A stretch of DNA of 64,000 nucleotides, from assembly GCF_000733775.1 (NCBI RefSeq), contig NZ_JPOE01000002.1, forward strand, positions 2,356,001 to 2,420,000, read 5' to 3'. This stretch comes from Thiomonas sp. FB-Cd. Its GTDB lineage: Bacteria > Pseudomonadota > Gammaproteobacteria > Burkholderiales > Burkholderiaceae_C. The position numbers and the translations under genes are program-made. The notes under the pieces are model-generated. The model did not search any database. It worked only from the letters and a program-made list of their open reading frames with translations, and was not told the DNA's origin. Positions 1-9,671 of this stretch are shown here, in pieces. Each line of letters opens with the position of its first letter. The first letter of the stretch is position 1.

Positions 1-2
1 GT

Positions 3-383
3 GGTGCTGCGAAGGGCAAGGCCATCATCGTGCTCAATCCGGCCGAGCCGCCGCTGATCATGCGCGACACGGTATACACGCTGAGCGACCTCGCCAGCGA
101 GGACGCCATTGCCGCATCGATTGAGCGCATGGCCGCCGACGTGCAGGCCTACGTACCCGGCTACCGCCTCAAGCAGAAGGTGCAGTTCGACCGCATCGAC
201 GGTCTGAACATCCCGGGCATCGGCAAGAACCTGAACGGCCTCAAAACCTCTGTGTTCCTGGAGGTCGAAGGCGCCGCCCACTACCTGCCCGCCTATGCCG
301 GCAATCTCGACATCATGACAAGCGCCGCGCTGCGCACCGCCGAACACATGGCCGAACGCATGCTGGCCGCCGTGGTCGCCTGA
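3..383 (+). CDS. mhpF: Acetaldehyde dehydrogenase (acylating), C-terminal part
   Basis: This is the 3' end of a gene whose start lies before the window. The reading frame is open from base 3 and there is no start codon of its own. The family converts acetaldehyde to acetyl-CoA at the end of aromatic meta-cleavage pathways and forms a channelling complex with the aldolase encoded next. The visible segment carries the family block around [15 protein letters not shown] and a typical MhpF/DmpF/BphJ C-terminus. mhpE starts 11 bases downstream behind an AAGGAGA ribosome site. Family assignment is from recognised sequence. Confidence 0.9.
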   Translation, partial: GAAKGKAIIVLNPAEPPLIMRDTVYTLSDLASEDAIAASIERMAADVQAYVPGYRLKQKVQFDRIDGLNIPGIGKNLNGLKTSVFLEVEGAAHYLPAYAGNLDIMTSAALRTAEHMAERMLAAVVA

Positions 384-394
384 AGGAGAAACAC

Positions 395-1453
395 ATGACC
401 ACAAAGAAAATCTACATCTCTGACGTCACGCTGCGCGACGGCAGCCACGCGATCCGCCACCAGTACAGCGTGGCACAGGCCATGCAGATTGCCACGGCGC
501 TCGACGACGCCAAGGTCGATTCGATTGAAGTGGCGCACGGCGACGGCCTGCAGGGCGGCAGCTTCAACTACGGCTTCGGCGCGCACACCGACATCGAGTG
601 GATCGAAGCCGTGGCCAGCGTGGTGAAGCACGCCAAGATCGCCACGCTGCTGCTGCCCGGCATCGGCACCATGCACGACCTCAAGGCCGCCTACGACGCG
701 GGGGCACGCATCGTGCGTGTGGCCACCCACTGCACCGAAGCCGATATCTCTCGCCAGCACATCGAGTATGCCCGCCACCTCGGTATGGAAGCGGTGGGCT
801 TCCTGATGATGAGCCACATGCAGACGCCTGAGGGCCTGGCCCAGCAGGCCAAGCTGATGGAAAGCTACGGCGCGACGGTCTGCTACGTGGTGGACTCCGG
901 CGGCGCGCTCAGCATGAACGACGTGCGCGACCGCTTCCGAGCCTTCAAGGACGTGCTCAAGCCGGAGACACAAACCGGCATGCACGCTCACCACAACCTG
1001 AGCCTGGGTGTGGCCAACAGCATCGTGGCAGTGGAAGAAGGCTGCGACCGTGTGGACGCCAGCCTGGCCGGTATGGGCGCAGGTGCCGGCAACGCGCCGC
1101 TGGAGGTGTTCATCGCCGCGGCTGCGCGCCTGGGCTGGAACCACGGCTGCGACCTCTACAAGCTGATGGACGCGGCCGACGACATCGTGCGTCCGTTGCA
1201 GGACAGGCCAGTGCGCGTGGACCGCGAGACGCTGGCGCTGGGCTATGCCGGTGTCTACAGCAGCTTCCTGCGCCACTCCGAAGTGGCCGCCAAGAAGTAC
1301 GGCCTGAAGGCGGTGGACATCCTCGTCGAGTTGGGCAAGCGCCGCATGGTTGGCGGTCAGGAAGACATGATCGTTGACGTCGCTCTGGACCTGCTCAAGG
1401 CCCAAGAACACGAGCGCATCCACGCGCAACCGGTGATGAGCGAGGCAGGCTGA
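395..1453 (+). CDS. mhpE: 4-hydroxy-2-oxovalerate aldolase
   Basis: A 352-residue class II aldolase that splits 4-hydroxy-2-oxovalerate into pyruvate and acetaldehyde and passes the aldehyde to the adjacent dehydrogenase. The N-terminus shows the DmpG/HMG-CoA-lyase-like TIM-barrel signature [16 protein letters not shown] metal-binding [11 protein letters not shown] motif lies near residue 195. Length matches the family. It follows mhpF in the order typical of mhp/dmp/bph operons and has a clear AAGGAGA site before its ATG. Confidence 0.95.
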   Translation: MTTKKIYISDVTLRDGSHAIRHQYSVAQAMQIATALDDAKVDSIEVAHGDGLQGGSFNYGFGAHTDIEWIEAVASVVKHAKIATLLLPGIGTMHDLKAAYDAGARIVRVATHCTEADISRQHIEYARHLGMEAVGFLMMSHMQTPEGLAQQAKLMESYGATVCYVVDSGGALSMNDVRDRFRAFKDVLKPETQTGMHAHHNLSLGVANSIVAVEEGCDRVDASLAGMGAGAGNAPLEVFIAAAARLGWNHGCDLYKLMDAADDIVRPLQDRPVRVDRETLALGYAGVYSSFLRHSEVAAKKYGLKAVDILVELGKRRMVGGQEDMIVDVALDLLKAQEHERIHAQPVMSEAG

Positions 1454-1508
1454 GAACGCCGCCATCGCCGCCCGCCACATCCCATATCCACACCCTCACA
1501 GACACACC

Positions 1509-2366
1509 ATGAACACGCCCATCACCGAGGCGGCGAGCAGCCGCTTCATCACCATCGAAGAAAACGGCCAGCCTCTGAAGCTGCACTACAACGACGTCGG
1601 CCAGGGTGACCGCACCGTGGTCATGTTGCACGGGTCGGGCCCAGGTGCCAGCGGGTGGGCCAACTTCCACCGCAACATCGAACCCATGGTGAAGTCGGGT
1701 TGCAGGGTGATCCTGCTCGACTGCCCGGGATGGAGCAAGAGCGACAGCATCGTGAGCACCGGCTCGCGTTCCGAACTCAACGCACGCTGCCTCAAGGCCG
1801 TGTTGGACGGTCTGGGGATCGACCGGGTGCAAGTGATCGGCAACTCCATGGGCGCTCACAGCGCCGTGGCGTTTGCCCTAACCAACCCGGCACGCACGGA
1901 CAAGCTCGTGCTCATGGGCGGTGGCACTGGTGGACCCAGCCAGTTTGTGCCCATGCCCACCGAAGGCATCAAGCTCATTGGCGCGCTCTACCGTGAGCCC
2001 ACGGTGGAGAACATCAAACGCATGATGAACGTCTTCGTCTTTGATGCCAGTAGCCTCACCGAAGACCTCTACCAGCAACGCCTGACCAACATCCTGGCGC
2101 GACGCGACCACCTGGAGAACTTCGTCAAGAGCGTGGAGGCGAACCCCAAGCAATTCACCGACTACGGCCCCCGTCTGGGTGAGATCAAGGCACCCACGCT
2201 GGTGATCTGGGGCCGTGACGACCGCTTCGTGCCTCTGGACATCGGCCTTCGCGTTATCTGGGGCATTCCCAACGCCGAGATGCACATCTTCAACCAGTGC
2301 GGCCACTGGGCACAGTGGGAGCACGCCGACAAGTTCAACCGCATGGTCACCGAGTTCCTGACGTGA
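1509..2366 (+). CDS. mhpC: 2-hydroxy-6-oxonona-2,4-dienedioate hydrolase (C-C bond hydrolase)
   Basis: A 285-residue alpha/beta hydrolase that cleaves the ring-fission product of meta-cleavage pathways. The oxyanion loop [10 protein letters not shown], the nucleophile elbow GNSMGAHS, the acid in [11 protein letters not shown] and the histidine in [11 protein letters not shown] are all visible. The stretch [19 protein letters not shown] is very close to MhpC as I remember it, closer than to BphD. It sits downstream of mhpE as a pathway partner. Exact substrate cannot be read from sequence, so BphD-like use remains possible. Confidence 0.88.
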   Translation: MNTPITEAASSRFITIEENGQPLKLHYNDVGQGDRTVVMLHGSGPGASGWANFHRNIEPMVKSGCRVILLDCPGWSKSDSIVSTGSRSELNARCLKAVLDGLGIDRVQVIGNSMGAHSAVAFALTNPARTDKLVLMGGGTGGPSQFVPMPTEGIKLIGALYREPTVENIKRMMNVFVFDASSLTEDLYQQRLTNILARRDHLENFVKSVEANPKQFTDYGPRLGEIKAPTLVIWGRDDRFVPLDIGLRVIWGIPNAEMHIFNQCGHWAQWEHADKFNRMVTEFLT

Positions 2367-2452
2367 TAGCCCAGGCACTGGCCCATCGTATTGCTCACCC
2401 CCTGCCATGCCTGGTCCGCATGGCGTCACATCACCAACCACAAGGAGACAAC

Positions 2453-3565
2453 ATGACCAAGATGATGCGTGCAGCTCGCCTGCACAAGATTGGCGATCCG
2501 TTCCAGATCGACACCATCCCCATTCCGGCGGTTCGTCCGACCGATGTGCTGGTGGAGGTCAAGGCGGCGGGCGTGGTGCCCAACCTGCGCAACGTCGTCA
2601 CGAACTACCCGCAGTGGTTTCCCTTCCTGCCTTTGCCTCAACTGCCCGCTATCTACGGTCTCGATTCGGCTGGCATCGTCAGCCAGGTAGGCAGCCAGGT
2701 GCGCTCCGATGTCAAACCTGGTGACCGCGTCTATGTGAATCCAGGTCTTTCCTGCGGCACCTGTCAGGCCTGTCGGCGTGGCGATCACATCAACTGCACT
2801 GCCTACACGTTTCAAGGCTACTTCGGCTTTGGCCCGGGCTCACAGCAGATTTACGAAGACTACCCCTACGGTGGTTTTGGTCAGTACCTCACGGCGCCTG
2901 CGGCCAATCTGGTCAAGCTGCCCGATTCCATCAGCTTTGAACAGGGTGCTCGTTTTGGCTACATGGGTACGTCGTATTCCGCCTTGCGCAAGGCGCAGTT
3001 CTCGCCTGGGCAGACGGTGTTGGTCGATGGTGGTACCGGAACCCTTGGGCTGGGCGCCGTCATCCTGTCGCTGGCCATGGGGGCGGCCAAGGTGTTTGCC
3101 ACGGGCCGCAACCAAGCTTTGCTGAAAAAGCTGCACCAGATCGATCCGCGCCGGGTGGTCCCGATCACCCTTGGAGAGCGACCGACCGCAGAGATCGTGA
3201 TGGAAGCCACCGGCGGCTACGGCGTGGACGCACTGATCGAGACACTGGGCCCCAACGCACCGGTGGCGACCGTTCTGGATTCCTTCAACGCGCTGCGTCG
3301 CGGTGGTAAGGCCATCAACATCGGCGGCGTGGCCGACCCGATTCCGCTGGAGCCGTTCCCGCTCATGTGCCTGCAGAAGTCATACATCGGCTCCCTCTGG
3401 TTCACCACGGCCGAGGGGCAGGACATGGCCGCCATGGCCCATGCAGGCACGCTGGACCTCGGCGTGTTCGAACACGAGCGGTTCCCGCTCGACCAGGTCA
3501 ATGAAGCGTTGGACGCGATCGACAAGCGCACCGGCGGATTCACCAACGTTGTGATCATGCATTGA
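2453..3565 (+). CDS. Zinc-type alcohol dehydrogenase / quinone reductase family protein
   Basis: A 370-residue medium-chain dehydrogenase. I chose the ATG at 2453 because an AAGGAG site lies just upstream; the longer frame from 2297 overlaps mhpC. The N-terminal GroES-like domain has four cysteines in CGTCQACRRGDHINC, the structural-zinc lobe. The Rossmann motif GGTGTLGLG follows around residue 190. It probably oxidises or reduces an intermediate or side product of the aromatic pathway, but the substrate is unknown. A second copy of the same length lies at 4177-5289. Confidence 0.8.
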   Translation: MTKMMRAARLHKIGDPFQIDTIPIPAVRPTDVLVEVKAAGVVPNLRNVVTNYPQWFPFLPLPQLPAIYGLDSAGIVSQVGSQVRSDVKPGDRVYVNPGLSCGTCQACRRGDHINCTAYTFQGYFGFGPGSQQIYEDYPYGGFGQYLTAPAANLVKLPDSISFEQGARFGYMGTSYSALRKAQFSPGQTVLVDGGTGTLGLGAVILSLAMGAAKVFATGRNQALLKKLHQIDPRRVVPITLGERPTAEIVMEATGGYGVDALIETLGPNAPVATVLDSFNALRRGGKAINIGGVADPIPLEPFPLMCLQKSYIGSLWFTTAEGQDMAAMAHAGTLDLGVFEHERFPLDQVNEALDAIDKRTGGFTNVVIMH

Positions 3566-3578
3566 GGAGACCAGCACC

Positions 3579-4121
3579 ATGACCATCCGACGCATCGTTA
3601 CCGGCCACAACGCAGCCGGCAAATCCGTCTTTGTCTCCGATTCGGAGGCCACCCGCAACACGGCCTTTCAGCATGTTCGGGGTTTCGTGACCTCCCTTTT
3701 GTGGGAAACGCTGCCCGGCGCGAAGGTGCCTGCTGAGGCCGGCGATCCTGCGGTGGCTGCGACTTCATGGGTGCCCGCGCCCGGAGGCAGCAACCTAATG
3801 TTCATCACCTTTCCGCCCGACTCGGTGATGGGCAGCCCAGACTTCGACCCAGCTGCGGCCGGTGGTGAGTACATGGCCGTGCTGCCCGGGCTGGCAGAAA
3901 AATTCGAGATGGACAACCCCGGCATGCACTGCACCGACAGCGTCGACTACGCCGTGTTGTTGGAGGGCGAGATCCATCTGGAGCTGGACGACGGAGCGTC
4001 CCGACAGCTCGCACCGAAGGATGTCGTGATCCAGAACGGTACCCGCCACGCCTGGCGCAACAAGAGCGAAAAGCCCGCCACCATGCTGTTTGTGCTGGTT
4101 GGGGCGCAGCGCAAGCTGTGA
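3579..4121 (+). CDS. Cupin-domain protein
   Basis: A 180-residue protein with a single cupin fold in its C-terminal half. The block DYAVLLEGEIHLELDDG, a following GTRHAW and a terminal hydrophobic strand fit the two conserved cupin motifs. The metal-ligand set looks incomplete (motif 1 lacks the usual HxH), so it may be a binding or isomerase-type cupin and not an oxygenase. It starts 13 bases after the dehydrogenase stop behind GAGGAGA and sits between the two paralogous dehydrogenases, which suggests co-transcription. Specific role unknown. Confidence 0.75.
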   Translation: MTIRRIVTGHNAAGKSVFVSDSEATRNTAFQHVRGFVTSLLWETLPGAKVPAEAGDPAVAATSWVPAPGGSNLMFITFPPDSVMGSPDFDPAAAGGEYMAVLPGLAEKFEMDNPGMHCTDSVDYAVLLEGEIHLELDDGASRQLAPKDVVIQNGTRHAWRNKSEKPATMLFVLVGAQRKL

Positions 4122-4176
4122 GCATTCGTGCATCTGGCCGATGCGTCTTCAGAACATTCCAGCAAGGACAACTTCT

Positions 4177-5289
4177 ATGAACACTATGAAAGCTGCGCGA
4201 CTTCACGAGGTTGGAGGATCGTTCGAGCTTGATGACGTCGAAGTCCCGGTTCCTGGCGACGATGACGTAGTCATCGAGGTCAAGTCCGCAAACCTCGTGC
4301 AAAACCTGCGCAATGTCATCGCAACCTATCCGACCGAGAAGCCATTTCTGCCGCTGCCCGAGTTGCCAGCCATCTTTGGCATGGACACCGCTGGGGTTAT
4401 CTCCGCGACGGGGCGACGCGTTCGAAACCTGAAGGTGGGGGATCGTGTCTATTTGAACCCAGGCAGGGCAACTAGCGACTCCTGGGCTTCACGCACCGGT
4501 GATCCCCTGAGCGACCCAGACTTCACGTTTCAGGGCTACTTCGGATTTGGGCCAGGTTCAGTCGCCATTCACAAGGACTATCCGCATGGCGGGCTCTGCC
4601 AGTACGTGAAAGGCCCGGCCAGTGGCGTGATCGGCATTCCGGACAACGTGAGTTTCGATCAGGCCTCGCGGTTCGGCTATCTGGGTACCTCCTATGCGTC
4701 ACTGCTCAAAGGGGGTGTGCGAGCAGGATCAACGGTCATGATCCTTGGAGCTACGGGCACCCTGGGCGTTGGCGCGGTCCTGCTTGCACTGGCGATGGGG
4801 GCCACCAAGATTTTGGGAGTGGCACGCAATGTTGAGCTTCTGGAACGCCTGAAGGCGATTGCACCCCATCGCATCAGCGTGCTCTCCTACGGTAGCTCGG
4901 ACCTTGGCGCTTGGGCGCGTGAGCACACAAACGGCCGCGGGGTCGACGTGTGCATTGACGCGTTGAACCACACCGCCCATTCTGACGTCACGATGTCTGG
5001 CATCTGGTCGCTGCGGCGAGGTGGCGTACTTGTATTTATCGGGGCAATGCCCGAGGTGCTTCCGCTGCCGATCTACCGTCTCATGACGCTTCGCATTTCG
5101 ATATTGACGTCGTTGTGGTTCACCGTCGCCGAGGGTGAAGACATGGCGCGGATGGCATCGGCTGGAACGCTGGACCTCAGTCATTTCGAGTCTCATCACT
5201 TCAGTCTGCGAGACACCTCAAATGCGCTTGCGGCAGCCTCAGAGCGTGCTGGTGGCTTCACGTCGATCATCGTCAGACCATTTGACTGA
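4177..5289 (+). CDS. Zinc-type alcohol dehydrogenase family protein lacking the structural zinc cysteines
   Basis: A 370-residue paralogue of the dehydrogenase at 2453-3565. They share KAARLHxxG at the N-terminus, YFGFGPGS in the middle and a TLDLxxFE segment near the end. The start at 4177 (MNTMKAARLHE) aligns with the paralogue; an upstream in-frame start at 4090 would overlap the cupin gene. The Rossmann motif GATGTLGVG is intact. The four-cysteine zinc lobe is replaced by RATSDSWASRTGDPLSDP, so this copy cannot bind structural zinc the same way. Substrate unknown. Confidence 0.8.
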   Translation: MNTMKAARLHEVGGSFELDDVEVPVPGDDDVVIEVKSANLVQNLRNVIATYPTEKPFLPLPELPAIFGMDTAGVISATGRRVRNLKVGDRVYLNPGRATSDSWASRTGDPLSDPDFTFQGYFGFGPGSVAIHKDYPHGGLCQYVKGPASGVIGIPDNVSFDQASRFGYLGTSYASLLKGGVRAGSTVMILGATGTLGVGAVLLALAMGATKILGVARNVELLERLKAIAPHRISVLSYGSSDLGAWAREHTNGRGVDVCIDALNHTAHSDVTMSGIWSLRRGGVLVFIGAMPEVLPLPIYRLMTLRISILTSLWFTVAEGEDMARMASAGTLDLSHFESHHFSLRDTSNALAAASERAGGFTSIIVRPFD

Positions 5290-5343
5290 TAGGTGGCGAC
5301 TCTGAATGAGCGTCGTCTTCACTACCTAGAACCGAGCCAACAC

Positions 5344-6030
5344 ATGTACTACGAACCTGGTGTGATTCCTCACGGACTCAAGTACGACCCGTTCAAGTCC
5401 TGCGTCGTCCCCCGGCCCATCGGCTGGATATCGACCCTGGACCGTGACGGCAACCACAACCTGGCGCCTTATAGCCAGTTCCAGAACGTCACGTTCGACC
5501 CGCCCATCGTGATGTTTGCCGCCAACCAGGACAGCAAGGGTGTCCGCAAAGACAGCGTGCGCAACGCTGAAGACACGGGCGAGTTCGTCTGGAACATGGC
5601 CACCTGGGATCTCCGTGAGGCCGTCAACATCAGCGCACAGGAACTGCCGCGCGATGTGGATGAGTTCGAACGCGCCGGACTTGAAAAGCTCGCGTCGCGA
5701 TTGGTCAAACCCATGCGCGTCAAGGGCTCACCGATCCAGTTCGAATGCACCTACCTGAACACCCTGCGCTTCCCCGGCAACGGTGTGATGGGAAGCGCCG
5801 ACGTCGTTTTCGGCAAGGTGGTGGCGGTGCACATCGCCGATGAGGTGCTGGACCCGAATGGGTTGGTCGACATCCTCAAGATCCGCCCCATCGCCCGCAT
5901 GGGCTACTTCGACTACACCACGGTGGACAGCAAGTTCCGTATGGTCATACCCGGTGACCAGCGCGCTTTGCTCGGTGGGCTGGAAGGCTCGCCCGACAAG
6001 GCACGTGCTGAAGCTCAAACACCCGGTTGA
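5344..6030 (+). CDS. Flavin reductase-like FMN-binding protein
   Basis: About 228 residues of the flavin-reductase-like (DIM6/NtaB) family, with the FMN-binding pattern CVVPRPIGWISTLD followed by APYSQFQNVTFDPP. The ATG at 5344 (MYYEPGVIPHG) gives a family-like N-terminus. A GTG at 5293, 3 bases after the dehydrogenase stop, would add 17 residues and cannot be excluded; neither has a strong ribosome site. It may supply reduced flavin to a monooxygenase of this pathway, but no oxygenase is visible in the window. Confidence 0.82.
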   Translation: MYYEPGVIPHGLKYDPFKSCVVPRPIGWISTLDRDGNHNLAPYSQFQNVTFDPPIVMFAANQDSKGVRKDSVRNAEDTGEFVWNMATWDLREAVNISAQELPRDVDEFERAGLEKLASRLVKPMRVKGSPIQFECTYLNTLRFPGNGVMGSADVVFGKVVAVHIADEVLDPNGLVDILKIRPIARMGYFDYTTVDSKFRMVIPGDQRALLGGLEGSPDKARAEAQTPG

Positions 6031-6092
6031 TACCCGAGGGCTGCTGCACGCATGCAGCGGCCCAGGTTCAGAACAACGATCTGGAGACAACG

Positions 6093-7081
6093 ATGAATCG
6101 CACTTTCTTTCAGCAAGGTCGCCGCCTGGTGCTCGCCACTTTTTCCACCTTGGCCCTTTTGCCGTTTGCGGCCGAGAGCCAAACCTTCCCGGACAAACCC
6201 ATTCGACTCACGGTCGGCTTTCCTGCAGGCGGTGGCCCCGATGTGCTGGCACGCGTTGTCGGCCAGCGCCTGACCGAACTGGTCAAGCAGCCTGTCGTCA
6301 TCGACACAAGCCGGGTGCGGGCGGACAGATTGCCACGCTGACGGTGGCTCGGGGTCCTGCCGATGGGTACAACCTGCTTCTGGCCGAAGTGGGGTCGGTG
6401 AGCATTGCGCCGGCGGCCTTCAGCAAGCTGCCCTACGGCGCCGCCAAAGAGTTTGTGGGCGTGGCCGAACTGGCGTACGCGGATTTTGTGCTGGCGGTCC
6501 CTGCGAATTTGCCTTACCGCACGCTCGATGACATGGTCAAGGCAAACAAGGGAAAGACCGATCCCCTCAAGTTTGCCACATTCGGTGCGGGTACACCGGG
6601 GCACTTTGGTGCCGCAGAGTTCGGCGATCAGGCGGGCGTCAAGGTCGAGCCTGTGCACTTTCGCTCTACGGGCGATGCGATCAGCGCCATCATGTCGGCA
6701 CAGGTGAGTGGTGCCTGGATTTCGACTGCCGTGGCGCACGCCCAAATCAAGGGCGGCAAGATGCGCGCGTTGGCCATCACGGCCACCAAGCGGTCGCCGT
6801 TGTTGCCCGTGCTACCCACCACGACCGAGGCGGGCATGCCTAAATTGCGCTTCTCAGCCTGGTTGGGCGTCTTGGCGCCGTCGGCCACGCCAGCAGCTCT
6901 GGTGGACGCATTGAACAAGCGTCTGGTGGAGTTGGTGCAGTTACCCGAAGTGACTCAGAAGCTGGTGGACGCCGGGTTCAGCGTCACGGGCACTTCCACT
7001 GCAGACACCGACCGCATGCTCAAAGCCGAAGCCGCCCGCTGGGGGGCCATCGTCGATTCGACCGAATTCAAAGGCGACTGA
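6093..7081 (+). pseudogene. Bug/TctC-type tripartite tricarboxylate carrier binding protein, frameshifted
   Basis: Reads as a normal Bug-family periplasmic solute-binding protein (about 330 residues) split between two frames. The first frame, from ATG 6093 behind CTGGAGAC, gives a signal peptide and FPDKPIRLTVGFPAGGGPD. The second continues with PGAGGQIATLTVARGPADGY to the stop at 7081. The break falls near 6306, where GACACAAGCCG stands in place of the expected GACAACAAGCCG, so one A appears lost. It could be a true inactivation or a sequencing error. Such proteins usually capture carboxylates, here plausibly an aromatic acid. Confidence 0.82.
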
Positions 7082-7103
7082 GTCCGTCCGAGGCTTGACT
7101 TCC

Positions 7104-7622
7104 ATGGACACGGCCATGACCGCATTTCTGATGACCAGCGCTGGACAGGACAACGCCAACACACAACCTGCGCAGCCTGCTGCTCTGTACTTTGAAGACA
7201 TGGAGCCAGGCCGCTGCCTGAGTAGTCCAACCCACCGCATCTATCGGATCGAACTGGTGGCGTTCGCCAAAGTCTGGGACCCGCTCCCTTTTCATGTTGA
7301 TGAGCTAGCGGGTATCCAGGCGTTTGGCAGTCTCACGGCGCCTGGCCTCTACATGCTGGCGGTGAAACAGCGATTGATTCACCAACTGCCGACAATGAAA
7401 GTTATCGCGTCACTGGGCTACGACGAAGTACGGTTCATTGCTCCCTTGCGGCCGGACGACACCGTGGTGCTCAGGCTGGAATGGGTGAATCGGCGGATCT
7501 CCGAATCGAAGCGGGATCGGGGCATCGTGACAGTCAGGTTTTCACTGATCAATCAACACGGGGATACGGTCATGAGCCATCTCGACACGATCTTGGTTCG
7601 GCATCGAGAGTTGAAGGTGTGA
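7104..7622 (+). CDS. MaoC-like (hot-dog fold) dehydratase family protein
   Basis: About 172 residues resembling MaoC/FAS1-type hydratases. The block YFEDMEPGRCLSSPTHRI, then FHVDELAGIQAFGSLTAPGLY and a later RFIAPLRPDDTV, matches the hot-dog domain order. The usual catalytic D-x4-H appears as DPLPFHVD. I chose the ATG at 7104; a TTG at 7095 and an ATG at 7116 are alternatives. It is the last gene of the catabolic run. A role in hydrating a CoA-thioester intermediate is inferred from the fold only. Confidence 0.7.
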   Translation: MDTAMTAFLMTSAGQDNANTQPAQPAALYFEDMEPGRCLSSPTHRIYRIELVAFAKVWDPLPFHVDELAGIQAFGSLTAPGLYMLAVKQRLIHQLPTMKVIASLGYDEVRFIAPLRPDDTVVLRLEWVNRRISESKRDRGIVTVRFSLINQHGDTVMSHLDTILVRHRELKV

Positions 7623-8234
7623 GTGAGAAATCAAGCTGAAACGGATGATCGGTTTGCAAGTTGAAAGACGGCTCCGGATCAAAAGCGACAACTCGTCCAA
7701 GGCGTGAGCGATCATTTGCGATCTTTGCGCCTGTCGCCCCAGTCGAGCGACCGATACTGATGGTTGAGCGGTCGTTCGAGATTCGGCGCATTGAACGACC
7801 GGTTGCGGTGCCGGGACAAGACTCAGTCTTCGAATTCGTGTGACTGCAACCAGCCTGAAGCCGTCGTTTGAGCGATCGCAACAGGCGACCGCTCCTGGCC
7901 GATTGCAGGCTTTGAGCCCACCCTAGCATTTGATCCTAAGTTGGCGCTTCGGCGACGGGGGCTGCCGATGACCGGCCTCGGCCATCACCTGCCGCTCGAC
8001 TTTACCGACTGAACGTCGGGAACAGGCTGGTTGCTGCCGGTGACCCTGCACGCTTGAATGTCGGCCGCCACGGTCACCTGACATTCGAGGTTGGAAGGGC
8101 GGAACGACCGTTGCACCTACGTCACCGGCCATGCAACGCAGCCCGGTCAATTCAACAGACGTACTTCTAGACTGTTCCTAGTGAAGGGCGATACAGCCGC
8201 CAGCAAGCTGAATCGTCACGTTCGTGATTCTGAA
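7623..8234. other. Non-coding stretch with degenerate short repeats and a stem-loop
   Basis: No convincing gene. The sequence is rich in recurring motifs such as GAGCGATC, CGACCG and GAACGTCGG. It contains a perfect 9-bp inverted repeat CGGTCGTTC/GAACGACCG (7769-7777 and 7793-7801) with a 15-base loop. This could end the catabolic transcript, but there is no T tract. It looks like decayed repetitive DNA separating two unrelated gene blocks. Confidence 0.5.
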
Positions 8235-8265
8235 TTGACAGAAGGTATGCGTGCTAGCTTACTAT
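8235..8265 (+). promoter_or_regulatory. Candidate sigma-70 promoter for the peptide/radical SAM cassette
   Basis: TTGACA at 8235-8240 and TACTAT at 8260-8265 resemble -35 and -10 boxes, with a long 19-base spacer. This would give a leader of about 190 bases before the peptide gene at 8466. The leader can fold a GC hairpin at about 8291-8311. Weak evidence, from sequence resemblance only. Confidence 0.3.
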
Positions 8266-8465
8266 TTTAATAAGCGTCGTTACTTCTCTTCATGCCCTGG
8301 TTCGGGTCCGGGGCGACGGCTTTTCCGTTGAGCCAGTACCTTCGTTGAACATGACCCGGGCTACATTGACCACATCTGCGTAATCACGCATGCCTTGCTC
8401 CAGGCAGTCTCTCCGACCCGAAGAGGCGTTGTTGGTCCATGTCGGCTCTTATCTGGAGCAAATGC

Positions 8466-8669
8466 ATGAGCAAATCCGTACTCAAAGCCGCGTTGGACAA
8501 TCGATCCAACCAATTGAACCCGCAGCACCCCCTGTACTACCTCAGTCGGGGACTAAATGATGCGCAGGCAATGCTGCAATCACGCGCACCGATCTCCCCG
8601 GTAACAGCGCAGCCAGTGAACAGTCTGCCTGTGAAGGCAAAACGTTCTGCCAAGGCATCTTCTGAATAA
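8466..8669 (+). CDS. Small conserved-looking peptide, candidate substrate of the downstream radical SAM cassette
   Basis: A 67-residue protein starting at ATG 8466, with GGAG 6 bases upstream; an ATG at 8439 is less well placed. The N-terminal half has an ordered block, NRSNQLNPQHPLYYLSRG, with two tyrosines, an Asn/Gln-rich start and an SRG end. The C-terminal third is low-complexity Ala/Lys/Ser/Pro. There is no signal peptide or membrane segment. It lies 75 bases before an operon containing a radical SAM/SPASM enzyme, a typical position for a modified-peptide precursor. That role is inference; it could also be an accessory or regulatory peptide. Confidence 0.6.
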   Translation: MSKSVLKAALDNRSNQLNPQHPLYYLSRGLNDAQAMLQSRAPISPVTAQPVNSLPVKAKRSAKASSE

Positions 8670-8744
8670 AGCACCACACAGCCATGTTGTTCCGCCGCCG
8701 TGGCTCTTGAGGCCTCGGCGGCTCACGTCTCATGGAGCAAACAA

Positions 8745-9671
8745 TTGACTCAACGAATACTGATCACTGGGTCAGAAGGGCTGATTGGTCGTGTCGTCCG
8801 AGAGGACTTGACCGCGCACGGCTACCAGGTAAACGGCCTTGACCTGCGGGGATTAGGTGATGAACGAGTCGATGTCTGTAACGCTGCTCAAGTGGTCGAC
8901 GCTGTTGCCTCTTGCGATGGCGTGTTGCACCTCGCAGCCGTATCGCGTGTTGTTTGGGGGGAGCTTGATCCAGAGCATTGCTGGGCGACCAATGTTGGTG
9001 GTCTTTGCAATGTTCTTGAGGCAGCGCAGTCGAATGTGCGCAGGCCCTGGGTCATCTTTGCAAGCAGCAGGGAAGCCTACGGTCAGCCAGAGCTACTCCC
9101 AGCAACTGAGGACACGCCATTGGCCCCCGTCAATGTCTATGCGCGATCCAAAGTAGAAGGGGAGCGTCTGGTGGAACTGGCACGCCGAAGCGGCCTGCAG
9201 ACGGCAGTGATTCGACTGTCAAACGTCTTTGGTCGATCTCACGATCATGCTGACCGCGTTGTCCCGGCATTCGCGAGGGCTGCAGTTTCGGGGCAGCCTT
9301 TGCGCGTGGATGGCCCGAGTCATACCTTTGACTTCACCCATGTGGAAGACGTCAGTCGTGGCATCGTTTCGTTGATTCAGCTTTTGACTGCCGGTGAGGA
9401 CTGTTCACGCCCGATTCACTTTGTCACCGGCCAGGCAACCACGTTAGGAGAGCTGGCCGCGTTGGCTATAGAAATTGCGAGCAGCTCATCGTCCGTGGTA
9501 ACTGCACCTCCGCGCAACTTCGATGTGGCCAGGTTTTATGGAACGCATCAACGCGCCACGACCACTTTGAACTGGACCCCCAGGGTGCCACTGCGAAATG
9601 GGCTGGCCCGGCTCATTGCAGATTTTCAACTTGAGGCGTCCTTGCCCACCTCCACCTTGAGTGCCGCATGA
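8745..9671 (+). CDS. NAD-dependent epimerase/dehydratase (extended SDR)
   Basis: A 308-residue extended short-chain dehydrogenase acting on nucleotide sugars. The N-terminal Rossmann motif is ILITGSEGLIGRVV. The catalytic triad is Ser in FASSREAYG and the YxxxK-type YARSK near residue 138. A TTG at 8745 preceded by GGAG with 7-base spacing puts the Rossmann strand right at the N-terminus. The GTG at 8700 would add 15 unrelated residues and has no ribosome site. Its stop overlaps the next ATG by four bases. It probably makes a sugar donor for the neighbouring glycosyltransferase. Confidence 0.85.
   Translation: MTQRILITGSEGLIGRVVREDLTAHGYQVNGLDLRGLGDERVDVCNAAQVVDAVASCDGVLHLAAVSRVVWGELDPEHCWATNVGGLCNVLEAAQSNVRRPWVIFASSREAYGQPELLPATEDTPLAPVNVYARSKVEGERLVELARRSGLQTAVIRLSNVFGRSHDHADRVVPAFARAAVSGQPLRVDGPSHTFDFTHVEDVSRGIVSLIQLLTAGEDCSRPIHFVTGQATTLGELAALAIEIASSSSSVVTAPPRNFDVARFYGTHQRATTTLNWTPRVPLRNGLARLIADFQLEASLPTSTLSAA

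Noticed and set aside
293..1480. 395-residue minus-strand open frame
   Set aside because: Shadow of mhpE; the plus strand has the aldolase motifs.
6290..6320. Programmed frameshift in the Bug-family gene
   Set aside because: No slippery heptamer or following structure is apparent and the family is not known to use frameshifting.
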